In this document: piece by piece, positions 1 to 9,167 of the stretch
How the letters are laid out: each line of letters begins with the position of its first letter
How positions within the stretch are numbered: the stretch's first letter is position 1
Position numbers and translations under genes: made by a program
The notes under the pieces: model-generated
What the model saw: only the letters and a program-made list of their open reading frames with translations
Databases searched by the model: none
Told to the model about the DNA's origin: nothing
Origin: Thiocapsa imhoffii
Lineage (GTDB): Bacteria > Pseudomonadota > Gammaproteobacteria > Chromatiales > Chromatiaceae
Direction of reading: 5' to 3'
DNA length: 64,000 nucleotides
Assembly (NCBI RefSeq): GCF_016583985.1
Contig: NZ_NRSD01000012.1
Coordinates: forward strand, 62,001 to 126,000

Positions 1-3000
1 GCGCTGTCGATCGCGCGGAAATCAGGAAGGGTACCGAATCGGCGCCGACCAATTCCGCCATACCATTTTTGGAACGGACAGTGCGTGATCTCGAAGCGAT
101 CGGCCTGGACGATCTCCCCGCTCTCGATCGCCGCGGCGAGTGCCGTGACCCACCGGCGATGCATGATTCCCGAGATGACCAGAGTCGCGTCGCTGTCGGG
201 GTACTGAAGGGGGGCGATGTGCTGCAGGGGACCCTCGCGGTTCCAGTCCTCGAGCCAGGATGGCAGCTCATGGGGCGGCATTGGTCGGGCAATCCCATAC
301 CCCTGTGCCTGATCACAATCGAGCTGACGCAGCGCCACCCAATCGTCGTCCGTTTCCAAACCCTCCGCGATCACGTCGCGATCGAAGGTCTTGGCGAGTC
401 GGATAACGTACTGGACGACGCCGAGCGCGTGTGGGTCCTCTAGCATTTCGTTGACGAAACTCCGGTCGATCTTGAGGGTGTCGACCGGCAGGCGACGAAA
501 GTAAGCCAACGATGAAAACCCAGTGCCGAAGTCGTCGAGCGCAATGCTGACACCCAAATCCTTGACATGCCGCAGGGATGAGACGGCGGCATCCATGTCT
601 GCAATGGCGGTTGACTCGAGAATTTCGATTTGGAAATCGCGTGGATCGAGATTGGGGTGAAGGTTCAGCGCCGCGGCGAGCCAGTGGTGAAAATTCGGCA
701 TCAGCAGGTGTGCCGCGGGAAGATTGATGCTCACGGGGATCCGCAGTCCTGCCGCCTGCCAGGCGGTCATCTGTGCGAGGGCGTGCTCGATGACCCACTC
801 ACTGATCCGCAACTCGAGCTCGGTCCCATCCGCGAGAGAGAGGAAGGCCGCCGGGGCCAAGAGTCCTTCATCGGGGTGAAACCAGCGGATCAGGGCCTCG
901 CTGCCCACCAGCCCACCCGTGGTGAGATCCACCTTCGGCTGATAGTAGAGGAGCAGTTCGTCGCGCTCGACTGCCTCCCGCAGCCGTTGCAGCTCGGTGA
1001 TGCGGGTGACGAGCGCGCGTTGCTTCTCGACATTGAAATGCGAGAGCCGGCCGCGACCGAGATCCTTTGAGGCATACATGGCTTGCATGGCATGTCGCAG
1101 CAGGGTCTCGGCGTCGGTATCGTCCTCCGGAAAGACAGTCACCCCGAAACTGGCTGAAACCGAGATCGATTGGCCGCTGATCGCAATGGGTTGGGCGAAG
1201 GTTTTTGGCAGTCGTTCGATGACCAAGGCGACGGTGTCGGTTTTTTCGAACTCATCGAGCAGGATGGCGAATTCGTCGCCGCCGATCCGGGCCAAGGTGT
1301 CCTCGGGACGCAGTTGTGCACGCAACCGCACCGCGATCTCCGCTAAGAGCTGATCACCGACCGAACTTCCCACGCCAGCGTTGATCTGGCCAAAATAATC
1401 GAGATCCAGGAAGATCAGTGCGAGTTCGGCGTGCGTTCGGCGCGCCCGCGGCAGCGACTGATTCAAACGCTCGAGCAGCAGGGTGCGATTGGGCAGCCCC
1501 GTCAGACTGTCGTAATAGATGGCGCGAAACAGGGCCTCCTCGTGATCGCGCAAGTGACTCAAGTCACGGCCAATCGCGAGAATGCGCGCATCTGGGAGTC
1601 GTTGCGTGGTGAGATCGACCTCGCAGCGGGTCCCATCCTTACGTCGCAGCCGCCAGAGTCCCCGCGCTGGGGCTGGGTGCTCACGCATCCAAGAGAGATG
1701 TGCTCGGAGGCGCTCTTGATCCTCGGGAAAAACGAGGTCGTTGACACTCAGCCCCATCAGTTCGTCCAAACTGTGCCCGGTCATGGCCAGCGCGGCGGGA
1801 TTGGCGTAGAGAAACCGTCCCTCATGGTGGCTCGTCCAGATCCCCTCCGCCGCGCCGTCGGTGATGGCGCGCAGATCGTGCTCAACCCGCTTCTGTTCGG
1901 TGATGTCGTGACCGATTCCCAGCAGGGCGAAGGGCTGACCCTCGGCATCGAAGATGGCAACCCGGGTCGCTTCGATCAGCTCGCGGTGCCCGTCCCGAGC
2001 AAAGGTCATCCAGGAGACGCTGGTGACGGGTTTGCCCTGCGTCAGGGCGGCCCGATCGAGCGCTTGGACCTCCGAGGCCATCTCCGGCTTGAGTAGGTCT
2101 GCATCAGACTGACCGAGGATGTCATGGCGCGCGGCCCCGATGAAGGCTTCGACCCGCGGATTGCAGGTGAGATACCGACCGGCGGGATCCTTCAACCAGA
2201 CGAGATCCGGAAGGGTCTGGACCAGTGCCTCCAGATAGCGATGCTCTGTTTCCACGCGTTGACCCAGCGCAATGGCGCGGCGACGGGCGACCGAGAGTTT
2301 GCGGTTGGCTAGGGTCAGCCAGACCAGGAGGGCGAGGATGGCAAGAAAGAACAAAGGGGTGACGATGAAGGCGACCCGATGCTGTTCCCACAGATCCAGC
2401 AGCGCGATGGGCGGCAAATGTTCGAAGGGTGGCATGCGGTTTTGCCGCAGCAGCGTTTCCACGGAGCTGTAGTCGGCTGGAACCGTGAAGCCGATGATCT
2501 CGGCCGCCTGCGCCGCGGGATCGCTCGGTTCGAGCGCGAGCAAGGCGGCGGCGACCCGCCGTGCGGTCTCCTCGCCAGCGGAGGGCAGGGCGACGAACGG
2601 CCATTCCGGATACAGGTCGGTGGAGAGCGCGAAGGGGAAACCGGGCAGTGCCCGGGCCGCGAGGATCTTCACGGGTGAGTCAAGTCGCCCCTCGCGATCC
2701 ATGTACTCGATGATGCCGGTGCGAACGAACCCCGCATCGACGGCTCCGGAGAGCACGGCCTCGACGACACGGTCATGCGGTTCGCCGAGGATCTCGAACC
2801 GGAGGTGATTGGGATGGACACCCTGATTGAGCAATTCAGCGAGCGGTGCCGCGAAGCCGCCGAGCAGCCGTTGACTCCCGATCGCAATGCGTTTCCCGCG
2901 CAATGCAGCGAGACTGTCGAGATCATCGCGATCAGCTCGGGTGAAGATCACGCCGCCGAGAACTGCGAGTGCATGTCCCGTCTCGGAGCGGACCAGGGTG

Positions 3001-3329
3001 GCGATCGCACCGCTCAAGACGCTATGCGTGCGGATAGCGATGTAGTTTGCGGGGTTCGTGAAGACAAAATCCAGCTCGCTGCGTTGCACGGCCTGTTCCA
3101 AGGACTCGGCGTCGAGGATGCGCAGGGCGATGCGGTGCGCGGGCAGTTTGGACTCAAGATAATCGGCGAGTGGTCGCCACTGTTCGATCAGCAGGGGCTC
3201 GGAGCGATAGGCGGAGATCCCGATCGTCAGCGTCTCGTCGCGCGGCATGGTTTGTGCCATGGCCGAAGAGGTCACACAAGCGAGCGCAACCGCGACTGCG
3301 GAGAGTGTCCTGATCCGCATCCTCTTCAT
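1..3329 (-). CDS. Bifunctional GGDEF-EAL cyclic-di-GMP enzyme with PhnD-like periplasmic sensor, PAS and CZB domains (C-terminus cut by window edge)
   Basis: The frame stays open from the ATG at 3329 to base 1, about 1109 codons, so the C-terminus is missing. Visible order: signal peptide (MKRMRIRTLSAVAVALA..., Ala-x-Ala near residue 25); a phosphonate/PhnD-type periplasmic ligand-binding domain (about 30-275); a transmembrane helix (about 310-330); two PAS domains; a GGDEF domain with the intact motif IGGDEF; an EAL domain with SEALIRW, LDDFGTGFSS and IAEGLE; then the start of a CZB-like zinc-binding domain with HRRW and HCPFQKWY. Intact GGDEF and EAL motifs suggest it could both make and degrade c-di-GMP. 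The ATG overlaps the TGA of the upstream binding-protein gene by 4 bp, which implies translational coupling and perhaps a shared ligand. Confidence 0.88.
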   Translation of the reverse strand, partial: MKRMRIRTLSAVAVALACVTSSAMAQTMPRDETLTIGISAYRSEPLLIEQWRPLADYLESKLPAHRIALRILDAESLEQAVQRSELDFVFTNPANYIAIRTHSVLSGAIATLVRSETGHALAVLGGVIFTRADRDDLDSLAALRGKRIAIGSQRLLGGFAAPLAELLNQGVHPNHLRFEILGEPHDRVVEAVLSGAVDAGFVRTGIIEYMDREGRLDSPVKILAARALPGFPFALSTDLYPEWPFVALPSAGEETARRVAAALLALEPSDPAAQAAEIIGFTVPADYSSVETLLRQNRMPPFEHLPPIALLDLWEQHRVAFIVTPLFFLAILALLVWLTLANRKLSVARRRAIALGQRVETEHRYLEALVQTLPDLVWLKDPAGRYLTCNPRVEAFIGAARHDILGQSDADLLKPEMASEVQALDRAALTQGKPVTSVSWMTFARDGHRELIEATRVAIFDAEGQPFALLGIGHDITEQKRVEHDLRAITDGAAEGIWTSHHEGRFLYANPAALAMTGHSLDELMGLSVNDLVFPEDQERLRAHLSWMREHPAPARGLWRLRRKDGTRCEVDLTTQRLPDARILAIGRDLSHLRDHEEALFRAIYYDSLTGLPNRTLLLERLNQSLPRARRTHAELALIFLDLDYFGQINAGVGSSVGDQLLAEIAVRLRAQLRPEDTLARIGGDEFAILLDEFEKTDTVALVIERLPKTFAQPIAISGQSISVSASFGVTVFPEDDTDAETLLRHAMQAMYASKDLGRGRLSHFNVEKQRALVTRITELQRLREAVERDELLLYYQPKVDLTTGGLVGSEALIRWFHPDEGLLAPAAFLSLADGTELELRISEWVIEHALAQMTAWQAAGLRIPVSINLPAAHLLMPNFHHWLAAALNLHPNLDPRDFQIEILESTAIADMDAAVSSLRHVKDLGVSIALDDFGTGFSSLAYFRRLPVDTLKIDRSFVNEMLEDPHALGVVQYVIRLAKTFDRDVIAEGLETDDDWVALRQLDCDQAQGYGIARPMPPHELPSWLEDWNREGPLQHIAPLQYPDSDATLVISGIMHRRWVTALAAAIESGEIVQADRFEITHCPFQKWYGGIGRRRFGTLPDFRAIDS

Positions 3330-4303
3330 GGTGCGATGTCCCGGCGTGGCAAAAAGGCAGCGCTGGTCAGATCGAGCAGGGGATCTGGGTGATCGAGCAG
3401 CCCGCTGGCGATCATGAAGGCCCCGATGCGCTCGGCGACGCTGTGCACCCGACCATCAGGACCGAGCAGCGCCCGATTGCTGTCGAGGCCTGGAAGCGTC
3501 AGATCGGAAAAGATCTCCGCCGCCTGTTGTCCGGTCACGCCGAGCCGTTCGGCCATGCTGAAGGCTGCGGTTTGCGGGTTCCGATGCTTGAAAGCCAGCG
3601 CACGGAAATGGGCCGCGATGAGCTCACGCAACGGGGTTCGCAACGGCCTCGGAAGATCCGTCCGCACGGCCAGGACATCGTAGATGGCTTCGGGAATCGA
3701 GCGACTGTCGAATAAACGCCGATAGCCCTGTGCCAACAGACGCGTGGCCTGGGGATGGTAGGTGATCACGGCCGCGAGCGGCCCATCTGCGAGCGCCCCA
3801 TCTGTGAACGGGTTAGTGCGCGGGTCCACCACGAGGTGGACCACCTCGATCTCGTGCTCGCGCAAACCGGCTGTCGCCATCAGCTTCGACAGCATCAATG
3901 CCCCGACCGCCGTGGTCTCGACACCCACCCGGCGACCACGCAGGTCAGCGAGGGAGGCGATATCGGGTTGCGCGATCAGCATGTCGGCGCCAGCGGAGAT
4001 GTTGAAGACCAGCACGATGGTTAAGGGGACACCCTGCGCCCGCGCGCTGAGGACCTCATCGAGTGTCAATCCCGCCCCCATGACCTCGCCGGCGACCAGT
4101 CGGTCGAGTGAGTCCGTCGCCGATGCGGTTTCGCGCAGTTCGACGCGCTCCGGGAGCCAGCCCCGCGCACGGGCGAGAAAGAGGAACTCATAACCCGGCC
4201 AGATATGGCTCGCGATCGTTAGTGTCGGTTGAAGATCGCAACTGATCGTGCCCGTCAGGAGGGGCAGGGCACCCAAGCCGATCAGGATGCGACGGCGTTT
4301 CAT
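3326..4303 (-). CDS. ABC transporter substrate-binding lipoprotein, SsuA/ThiY/NMT1-like
   Basis: 325 aa. It starts with a basic n-region and hydrophobic stretch ending in a lipobox-like LTGTISC, so it is probably an outer-leaflet-anchored periplasmic lipoprotein. The body resembles the NMT1/ThiY/SsuA family of periplasmic binding proteins (IASHIWPGYEFLFLARARGW near the N-terminus, then a DLRGRRVGVE segment), which bind sulfonate, nitrate or pyrimidine-type ligands. No permease or ATPase gene lies nearby, so a sensory rather than transport role is plausible: the next gene, overlapping by 4 bp, is a c-di-GMP enzyme with its own periplasmic domain. A GAGG ribosome site sits 6 bases before the ATG and overlaps the yajD stop codon. 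The ligand cannot be told from sequence. Confidence 0.82.
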   Translation of the reverse strand: MKRRRILIGLGALPLLTGTISCDLQPTLTIASHIWPGYEFLFLARARGWLPERVELRETASATDSLDRLVAGEVMGAGLTLDEVLSARAQGVPLTIVLVFNISAGADMLIAQPDIASLADLRGRRVGVETTAVGALMLSKLMATAGLREHEIEVVHLVVDPRTNPFTDGALADGPLAAVITYHPQATRLLAQGYRRLFDSRSIPEAIYDVLAVRTDLPRPLRTPLRELIAAHFRALAFKHRNPQTAAFSMAERLGVTGQQAAEIFSDLTLPGLDSNRALLGPDGRVHSVAERIGAFMIASGLLDHPDPLLDLTSAAFLPRRDIAP

Positions 4304-4310
4304 GCAATCC

Positions 4311-4724
4311 TCAGCGGTTCTTCTTCAACAGTTCGGCGAGGCCATCGAATGGGTTGTGGGTGGTCTGCTTCGCCGGGGCGCCACCAGGCGTGGTGCGCAC
4401 TCCAGCACGTGCCGCGAGGTGTTCCTCGTACTTCTGGTGCTCGTTATCGTGGCAATAGACGCACAAGAGTTCCCAGTTGTGGCCGTCGGGTGGGTTATTG
4501 TCGTGGTTCATATCCTTATGATGAACCGTGAGTTCGCGCAGATTCTCGCGGGTAAAGCCGCGGGCACACCGACCGCAGACCCAGGGAAACAGTTTCAGCG
4601 CCTGTTCCCGATAACCGGCGGCGCGCTCTTCGCTTGCCTTGCGGGCATCGGCGACGACGCGGTCGAGTTTTGCGGTGTCGATTGGTTTGCCGGTCTTCGC
4701 ATGGCGTGGTCCAGGTGCTGCCAT
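4311..4724 (-). CDS. yajD: YajD-family HNH endonuclease-like protein
   Basis: 137 aa. It has the YajD/HNH pattern: FPWVCGRCARGFTR (first CxxC), LRELTVHHKDMNHDNNP (HNH histidines), NWELLCVYCHDNEH (second CxxC). The two CxxC pairs would bind a structural zinc and the HH/N residues form the beta-beta-alpha metal site. E. coli YajD has the same NPF motif in its tail, seen here as HNPFDGLAELLKKN. The biological role of this family is not established. It is the first gene of a minus-strand run with the binding protein (7 bp downstream) and the GGDEF-EAL gene. Confidence 0.85.
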   Translation of the reverse strand: MAAPGPRHAKTGKPIDTAKLDRVVADARKASEERAAGYREQALKLFPWVCGRCARGFTRENLRELTVHHKDMNHDNNPPDGHNWELLCVYCHDNEHQKYEEHLAARAGVRTTPGGAPAKQTTHNPFDGLAELLKKNR

Positions 4725-4869
4725 GAGCAGGTTCTCCGCATCTAGTCTAGGATCATTGTCAATTCTAACTGTTACCAGGCCTCGCCGTATCCTGATGGTG
4801 AGGGATTGCGAATTGATGCGTCTCGCCGGCGTGTCGTTCGTTGCTTTTCAAGTTGTGGGGATCACCACC

Positions 4870-5265
4870 ATGAATCCATTTGTCGAACTCTGGGGCGCCG
4901 TCTTGGCGGCGATCGCCGCGCTCGGGCTCCTGTGGTTCATCGTGCGAACCATACAACGCTCATCACGCGAGATTGCGGACACGCCAACGCTCTGGGTGGG
5001 TCGCGATTATGCGTGCCCAGCGTGCGCGCGACCCTTGCGTCAGGGTTGGGTTCTGATGGGGAAGGGGGCCATCTGGGCAGAGCGCGATCAGCGCCCGCTG
5101 AGTCCCTTTGTCCACATCGGCAACGCCATGCCCAACACGATCAGCATGTCGTGGCGGCCGGCGACCAATCTGGCCTGGCGTTGCGAGCACTGTGAGCTCC
5201 TGCTGATCGATCACAGTCGGCTGGTGGCGCGGCGGCGCGCGGCGCGCGCCACCGGGCCCGGTTGA
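4870..5265 (+). CDS. Small membrane-anchored protein with a double-CxxC zinc-ribbon-like domain
   Basis: 131 aa from the ATG at 4870, chosen because it begins directly before a single hydrophobic helix (residues 5-27) and is preceded by GGGGATC. The frame is open further upstream, with another ATG at 4816. After the helix, CPACARPL and, about 60 residues later, CEHCELLL form a two-knuckle zinc ribbon; the middle part carries RDQRPLSPF and NTISMSWRPA. The cytoplasmic domain resembles the small zinc-binding DUF6487-type proteins, a tentative assignment. It is monocistronic and divergent from yajD. Function unknown. Confidence 0.6.
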   Translation: MNPFVELWGAVLAAIAALGLLWFIVRTIQRSSREIADTPTLWVGRDYACPACARPLRQGWVLMGKGAIWAERDQRPLSPFVHIGNAMPNTISMSWRPATNLAWRCEHCELLLIDHSRLVARRRAARATGPG

Positions 5266-5340
5266 GATCTGGTCCTCGGCACTCTGGTATCAGGGTTTCG
5301 GCTCCCGCGGAGATCCCAAAGCCCGGGGGGGGCCGCGCCT

Positions 5341-5823
5341 TCATTGAATCAGGTCCGTGATCATCCAATCCGTCCCCTGTCGTTGCAAGCGCACGTGCGT
5401 TGGGCCGTGACCGAGTTCACCGATGCGAATCACGAACTGATTGAAGGACTCGAAGAAGGCGAAATCGATCGCGGCGAGCAGATAGGGCGGGCTCTGGCCC
5501 GTGGCTTTGGTCACCGACTCGCGCAAGGTGTCGCGTACCCAAGGTAGGGTGATCGCCTGGTCCAGGGCGGAATCACCAAGCCGATCGACATTTTGACGGA
5601 TCCATCCCATCACGCTGTCGGGGCTGCTGTCGGGGAAGACGCCATCGATTCCGGCGTTGACACGGGCCTTGTAGTTGGCGCGGATCGCCGTCAAGTCGAC
5701 CATGGTTGCCAGGTGTGCCGTGCCCTCCTGGTTGATCGCCTCGTCGAGGCGAAAGACGGTGAAATAGGGCCAGATGCCATAGCCGAGTAACATGAACAGG
5801 AGCAGATAACCGAACAAGCGCAT
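5341..5823 (-). CDS. DUF2939 family membrane-anchored or secreted protein
   Basis: 160 aa. The N-terminus MRLFGYLLLFMLLGYGIWPYF is an uncleaved or weakly cleaved signal helix. The body, with YFTVFRLDEAINQ and VDLTAIRANYKARVN, matches the DUF2939 pattern of small periplasmic proteins. The start at 5823 was chosen because the frame upstream of it runs through low-quality sequence that overlaps the divergent cca start. It ends 75 bp from the end of the convergent zinc-ribbon gene. No function is established for the family. Confidence 0.72.
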   Translation of the reverse strand: MRLFGYLLLFMLLGYGIWPYFTVFRLDEAINQEGTAHLATMVDLTAIRANYKARVNAGIDGVFPDSSPDSVMGWIRQNVDRLGDSALDQAITLPWVRDTLRESVTKATGQSPPYLLAAIDFAFFESFNQFVIRIGELGHGPTHVRLQRQGTDWMITDLIQ

Positions 5824-6028
5824 GATCCTTGAGTCCCGAATTGGTCGAGTGGATGCGCTGATTCTAGCCGGTCTGTCCGGGGTCGTTATAATCATGCATA
5901 GAGTGGGTGACTGTATTCCCAACCTCGAGGAGGTCAGCAGTGTCGAAGCGGCGGCAAGGGGCGCGCGGGAGGGCCGTGGCGGCGTGCATGGCGCGCGGTC
6001 CTGACAACGCCTGGCGAGCGGCGGAACC

Positions 6029-7273
6029 ATGACGGTCAATGAGGGGCTGCGGACCTATCTTGTGGGCGGCGCGGTGCGTGATCGCCTCCTGGGCCGTGCG
6101 GTCGCCGAGCGTGACTTCGTGGTCGTGGGGTCCTCTGTCGACGACCTGCTTGCGCGCGGTTTTCGTCAGGTCGGCAAGGACTTTCCGGTCTTTCTCCATC
6201 CGCGGACCAAGGATGAATATGCCCTGGCGCGGACCGAGCGTAAAACCGCGCCCGGCTATCGTGGTTTTCAGGTGCATGCCGATCCGTCCGTCACGCTCGA
6301 GGAGGATCTGCAGCGGCGTGATCTGACCATTAATGCCTTGGCCGAGGATCCCAGCGGGGTTCTGATCGATCCCTTCGGCGGGCTTGCCGATTTGCGTGCC
6401 CGGGTCCTGCGGCATGTCTCGCCCGCATTTGCCGAGGACCCGGTTCGAATCCTGCGCGTGGCGCGATTCGCCGCGCGCTATGCCGACCTCGGGTTCACGA
6501 TCGCCCCGGAGACGATGGCACTGATGCGGTCCATGGTCGCGGCGGGCGAAGTCGATGCGCTGGTGCCTGATCGCGTGTGGCAGGAATTGGCCCGGGCGCT
6601 CGGCGAAGACCGACCTTCGCGGTTCTTCGAGGAGCTGCGTGCCTGCGGTGCCTTGGCGCGACTGTTCCCAGAGCTCGATCGTCTCTGGGGGGTGCCGCAA
6701 CCCCCCCAATGGCATCCCGAAATCGATACCGGCGTGCATGTGATGATGGTCACGGACATGGCGGCACGACTCTCGCCAGCCCTCGAGGTGCGTTTCGCCG
6801 CGCTCTGTCATGATCTGGGAAAGGGCACGACCCCAGCGGCGATCCTGCCCCGTCACAAGGGGCACGAGGAGCGGGGGGTGGCGCTGTTAGACGCGCTCTG
6901 CGCGCGTTACCCCGTCCCACTACGCTGCTGTGACCTCGCCCGCATCACGGCCCGCTATCACGGTCTTGTCCACAAGGTCGACGAGCTGCGGGCAACGACG
7001 GTCCTCAACATGATGGAGGGCTCGGACGCCCTGCGTCGACCACTGAGGTTCAACCAGATGTTGATCGCCTGTGAGGCGGATTTCAGGGGACGCACGGGCT
7101 ATGCGGAGCGCGCCTATCCACAAGGCCAGCGGTTGCGGCGGTTGCACGCGGCGGTGCTTGCCGTCGATGCCGGCGCGGTCGCCCGCGCAACGCCCGTGCC
7201 AGCGCAGATCCCCACGCGGGTGCGCGAGGCACGCCTGAGCGCGCTCAAGGCGGCGATGCAGTCGCGCGCCTAG
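6029..7273 (+). CDS. cca: CCA-adding tRNA nucleotidyltransferase with HD domain
   Basis: 414 aa. The class II nucleotidyltransferase head shows YLVGGAVRDRLLG and the metal-binding ERDFVVVG, followed by RRDLTINALA. The neck/body region (about 120-220) selects CTP and ATP. The C-terminal half has an HD phosphohydrolase domain with CHDLGKG and the conserved HEERG, as in the gammaproteobacterial multifunctional enzymes. The enzyme adds or repairs the 3' CCA of tRNAs in the cytoplasm; the HD domain adds phosphatase/phosphodiesterase activities in E. coli. Length agrees with E. coli Cca (412 aa). Confidence 0.95.
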   Translation: MTVNEGLRTYLVGGAVRDRLLGRAVAERDFVVVGSSVDDLLARGFRQVGKDFPVFLHPRTKDEYALARTERKTAPGYRGFQVHADPSVTLEEDLQRRDLTINALAEDPSGVLIDPFGGLADLRARVLRHVSPAFAEDPVRILRVARFAARYADLGFTIAPETMALMRSMVAAGEVDALVPDRVWQELARALGEDRPSRFFEELRACGALARLFPELDRLWGVPQPPQWHPEIDTGVHVMMVTDMAARLSPALEVRFAALCHDLGKGTTPAAILPRHKGHEERGVALLDALCARYPVPLRCCDLARITARYHGLVHKVDELRATTVLNMMEGSDALRRPLRFNQMLIACEADFRGRTGYAERAYPQGQRLRRLHAAVLAVDAGAVARATPVPAQIPTRVREARLSALKAAMQSRA

Positions 7274-7407
7274 GCCGCGCTGGGGAGGATCATCGGATCG
7301 AGGCTTGGAGGATGTGCCCCTGGCCCTCACCATTTTCTGCATGCGTCGGGACAACCCGGACTCTCCCGCGGCGTGATCCGCCACCTGCTCGCAATGGGAA
7401 TGAGACA

Positions 7408-7611
7408 ATGATCAGCACCGGAACCTTGATGCTCGGCAAAGCACTCCTGACGGCGGGGGCCATCATGGGGTTTCTGCTCTGGCAGCTTCATGTGCTCCGC
7501 CGGATGAAGCGCGAGGATGCCGCGCGCAAGGCCGCACAGACGGCTGAAGCGGCGCCTGATGCCCCGATCCACCCATCAACTCGGACAACCGATCATGCCA
7601 ACCGACCCTGA
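7408..7611 (+). CDS. Small single-helix membrane protein
   Basis: 67 aa. The start MISTGTLMLGKALL lies 5-8 bases after a GGGAATGAGA ribosome-site-like stretch. One transmembrane helix (residues 8-28) is followed by a basic-acidic cytoplasmic tail (RRMKREDAARKA) and a Pro/Ala-rich end. The tail overlaps the start of the DUF427 gene by 17 bp, which suggests a shared transcript. No family recognised, but the clean helix, positive-inside tail and ribosome site favour a real gene. Confidence 0.55.
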   Translation: MISTGTLMLGKALLTAGAIMGFLLWQLHVLRRMKREDAARKAAQTAEAAPDAPIHPSTRTTDHANRP

Positions 7612-8149
7612 CGCCCTGAGCCGCGCGCGCGCGGCTTGGCGCTATCGCGGACAGCAGCGCCCTGACTTTGCACTCGCCCCGGCGGCGGGTCAGGAGTCGG
7701 TCTGGGATTATCCCCGTCCACCGGCCTATGTCCCGGATGCCCGTCGGGTCGAGATCAAGGCTGGCGCCAGTCGTCTCGCTTACAGCGAGACCAGTCTTCG
7801 CGTGCTGGAGACCGGCAGTCCACCGAGCCTGTACCTGCCACCGGAGGCGGTCGAGCGGTCACGGCTCAGACCATCCGCACGGCGCAGCCTGTGTGAGTGG
7901 AAAGGGCAGGCACACTATTTCCATGTCGAGTCGGACAAGGGACTCATCGCCGATGCAGTCTGGTCTTATCCCAACCCCCTCGCGGGCGCCGAGTCCCTCG
8001 CCGGTTGGTTTGCCTTCTATCCAGCCCTCCTGGATTGTCGCCTCGGCGGTGAGCGGGTGCGGGCGCAGGCCGGCGGCTTCTACGGCGGCTGGATCACCTC
8101 CGAGATCGTTGGGCCCTTCAAGGGGGATCCTGGGACGGCGCACTGGTAA
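7595..8149 (+). CDS. DUF427 domain-containing protein
   Basis: 184 aa from the ATG at 7595. The region VWDYPRPPAYVPDARRVEIK is typical of the DUF427 fold, and the later part (SLCEWKGQAHYFHVES, WSYPNPLAGAESLAGWFAFYP) matches the conserved core in which W/Y/H residues cluster. The family is widespread and cytoplasmic; no reaction is established. It overlaps the preceding small membrane-protein gene. Confidence 0.8.
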   Translation: MPTDPDALSRARAAWRYRGQQRPDFALAPAAGQESVWDYPRPPAYVPDARRVEIKAGASRLAYSETSLRVLETGSPPSLYLPPEAVERSRLRPSARRSLCEWKGQAHYFHVESDKGLIADAVWSYPNPLAGAESLAGWFAFYPALLDCRLGGERVRAQAGGFYGGWITSEIVGPFKGDPGTAHW

Positions 8150-8278
8150 CGCGACCCGGACACCCCATCACCCCTGGTCTGCTGTCAGGAGGCATCCCGT
8201 GCAACCGACGCTCGCTCCAAGGCCCGGGCGCCGCAGGGGCGGACAGGTCACGCTAGTGCCGGTCCCCCTGCTAAAATT

Positions 8279-8306
8279 TTGACCTCGCAAACCAACTCCG
8301 TATAAT
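8279..8306 (+). promoter_or_regulatory. Sigma-70 promoter of the rpsF operon
   Basis: TTGACC at 8279-8284, 16-bp spacer, perfect TATAAT at 8301-8306, followed by a GC-rich discriminator (GCGCG) as in growth-rate-controlled promoters. It lies about 90 bp before rpsF, leaving a leader that could carry autoregulation by S6:S18, although I cannot fold it here. Confidence 0.75.
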
Positions 8307-8395
8307 GCGCGATTCCCTGCAAAACGGGGAACTCCTTGCCTCACCAGGGTGCAACCGCATCGTCGTGGGAGGCTATTAAACCGGAAGGAGCATTC

Positions 8396-8830
8396 ATGCG
8401 CCATTATGAAGTCGTTTTCATGGTTCACCCCAGCCAAAGCGAGCAAGTCGCGAGCATGGTTGAACGCTACCAGGCCAATCTCGAAAAGCGCGGCGGCGTG
8501 GTCCATCGTTTCGAGGACTGGGGGCGGCGCCCGCTGGCCTACCCGATCAATAAGGTGCATAAAGCACATTATGTGCTCATGAACATCGAGTGCGATCAAG
8601 CGGCCATCGACGAGCTTGAGAGCGCGTTCCGCTTCAATGATGCCGTGTTGCGTAACCTGATCATTCGCCGCGACGAAGCCGTGACCGACCCCTCGCCCTT
8701 GATGCGCAGCGGTGAGGAGCGCGAGCGCCCGGAAGGGAGTGAGGGCGGCGCTCGCCGTGATGACTCCGAACGCGGTGAGCGTGGTCGACGCAGCGACAAC
8801 GACAGCGACAGCGACTCCGACAACGATTGA
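8396..8830 (+). CDS. rpsF: 30S ribosomal protein S6
   Basis: 144 aa. [14 protein letters not shown] opens the ferredoxin-like fold; [16 protein letters not shown] and the KAHYVLMN strand are S6 signatures. The ATG at 8396 follows a GGAAGGAG site. The C-terminal tail past residue 105 is a long acidic/basic low-complexity stretch ending in repeated Asp-Ser pairs, longer than in many species and reminiscent of the glutamylated acidic tail of E. coli S6. It is first in an operon with rpsR, a DUF2232 gene and rplI, and S6 binds S18 on the small subunit platform. Confidence 0.96.
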   Translation: MRHYEVVFMVHPSQSEQVASMVERYQANLEKRGGVVHRFEDWGRRPLAYPINKVHKAHYVLMNIECDQAAIDELESAFRFNDAVLRNLIIRRDEAVTDPSPLMRSGEERERPEGSEGGARRDDSERGERGRRSDNDSDSDSDND

Positions 8831-8845
8831 TGCCAGGAACGAACC

Positions 8846-9082
8846 ATGGAATCGAATACCTCACGTTTCTTTCGCCGTAAGCGCTACTGCCGATTCACCG
8901 CCGAAGGCATTACGGAGATCGACTACAAGGACCTGAATCTGCTCAAGGCCTATGTCAGCGAGTCCGGTAAGATCGTCCCCAGTCGGATCACCGGAACCTC
9001 GGCCAAGTACCAGCGCCAACTCGCTCAAGCGGTCAAGCGCGCGCGCTATCTGGCGTTGTTGCCCTATACCGACGGGCATTGA
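8846..9082 (+). CDS. rpsR: 30S ribosomal protein S18
   Basis: 78 aa. [16 protein letters not shown] and [15 protein letters not shown], then [20 protein letters not shown], are textbook S18. It lies 15 bp after rpsF. The product pairs with S6 in the 30S platform. Confidence 0.97.
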   Translation: MESNTSRFFRRKRYCRFTAEGITEIDYKDLNLLKAYVSESGKIVPSRITGTSAKYQRQLAQAVKRARYLALLPYTDGH

Positions 9083-9167
9083 TCCGGGCCATGGCGAGGC
9101 GTGGCGGCGGGTCGACGCGGTTGCGCGGAGGTGACCTGGTGCGCATGGCTGCAGTGGGTCGACCCCG

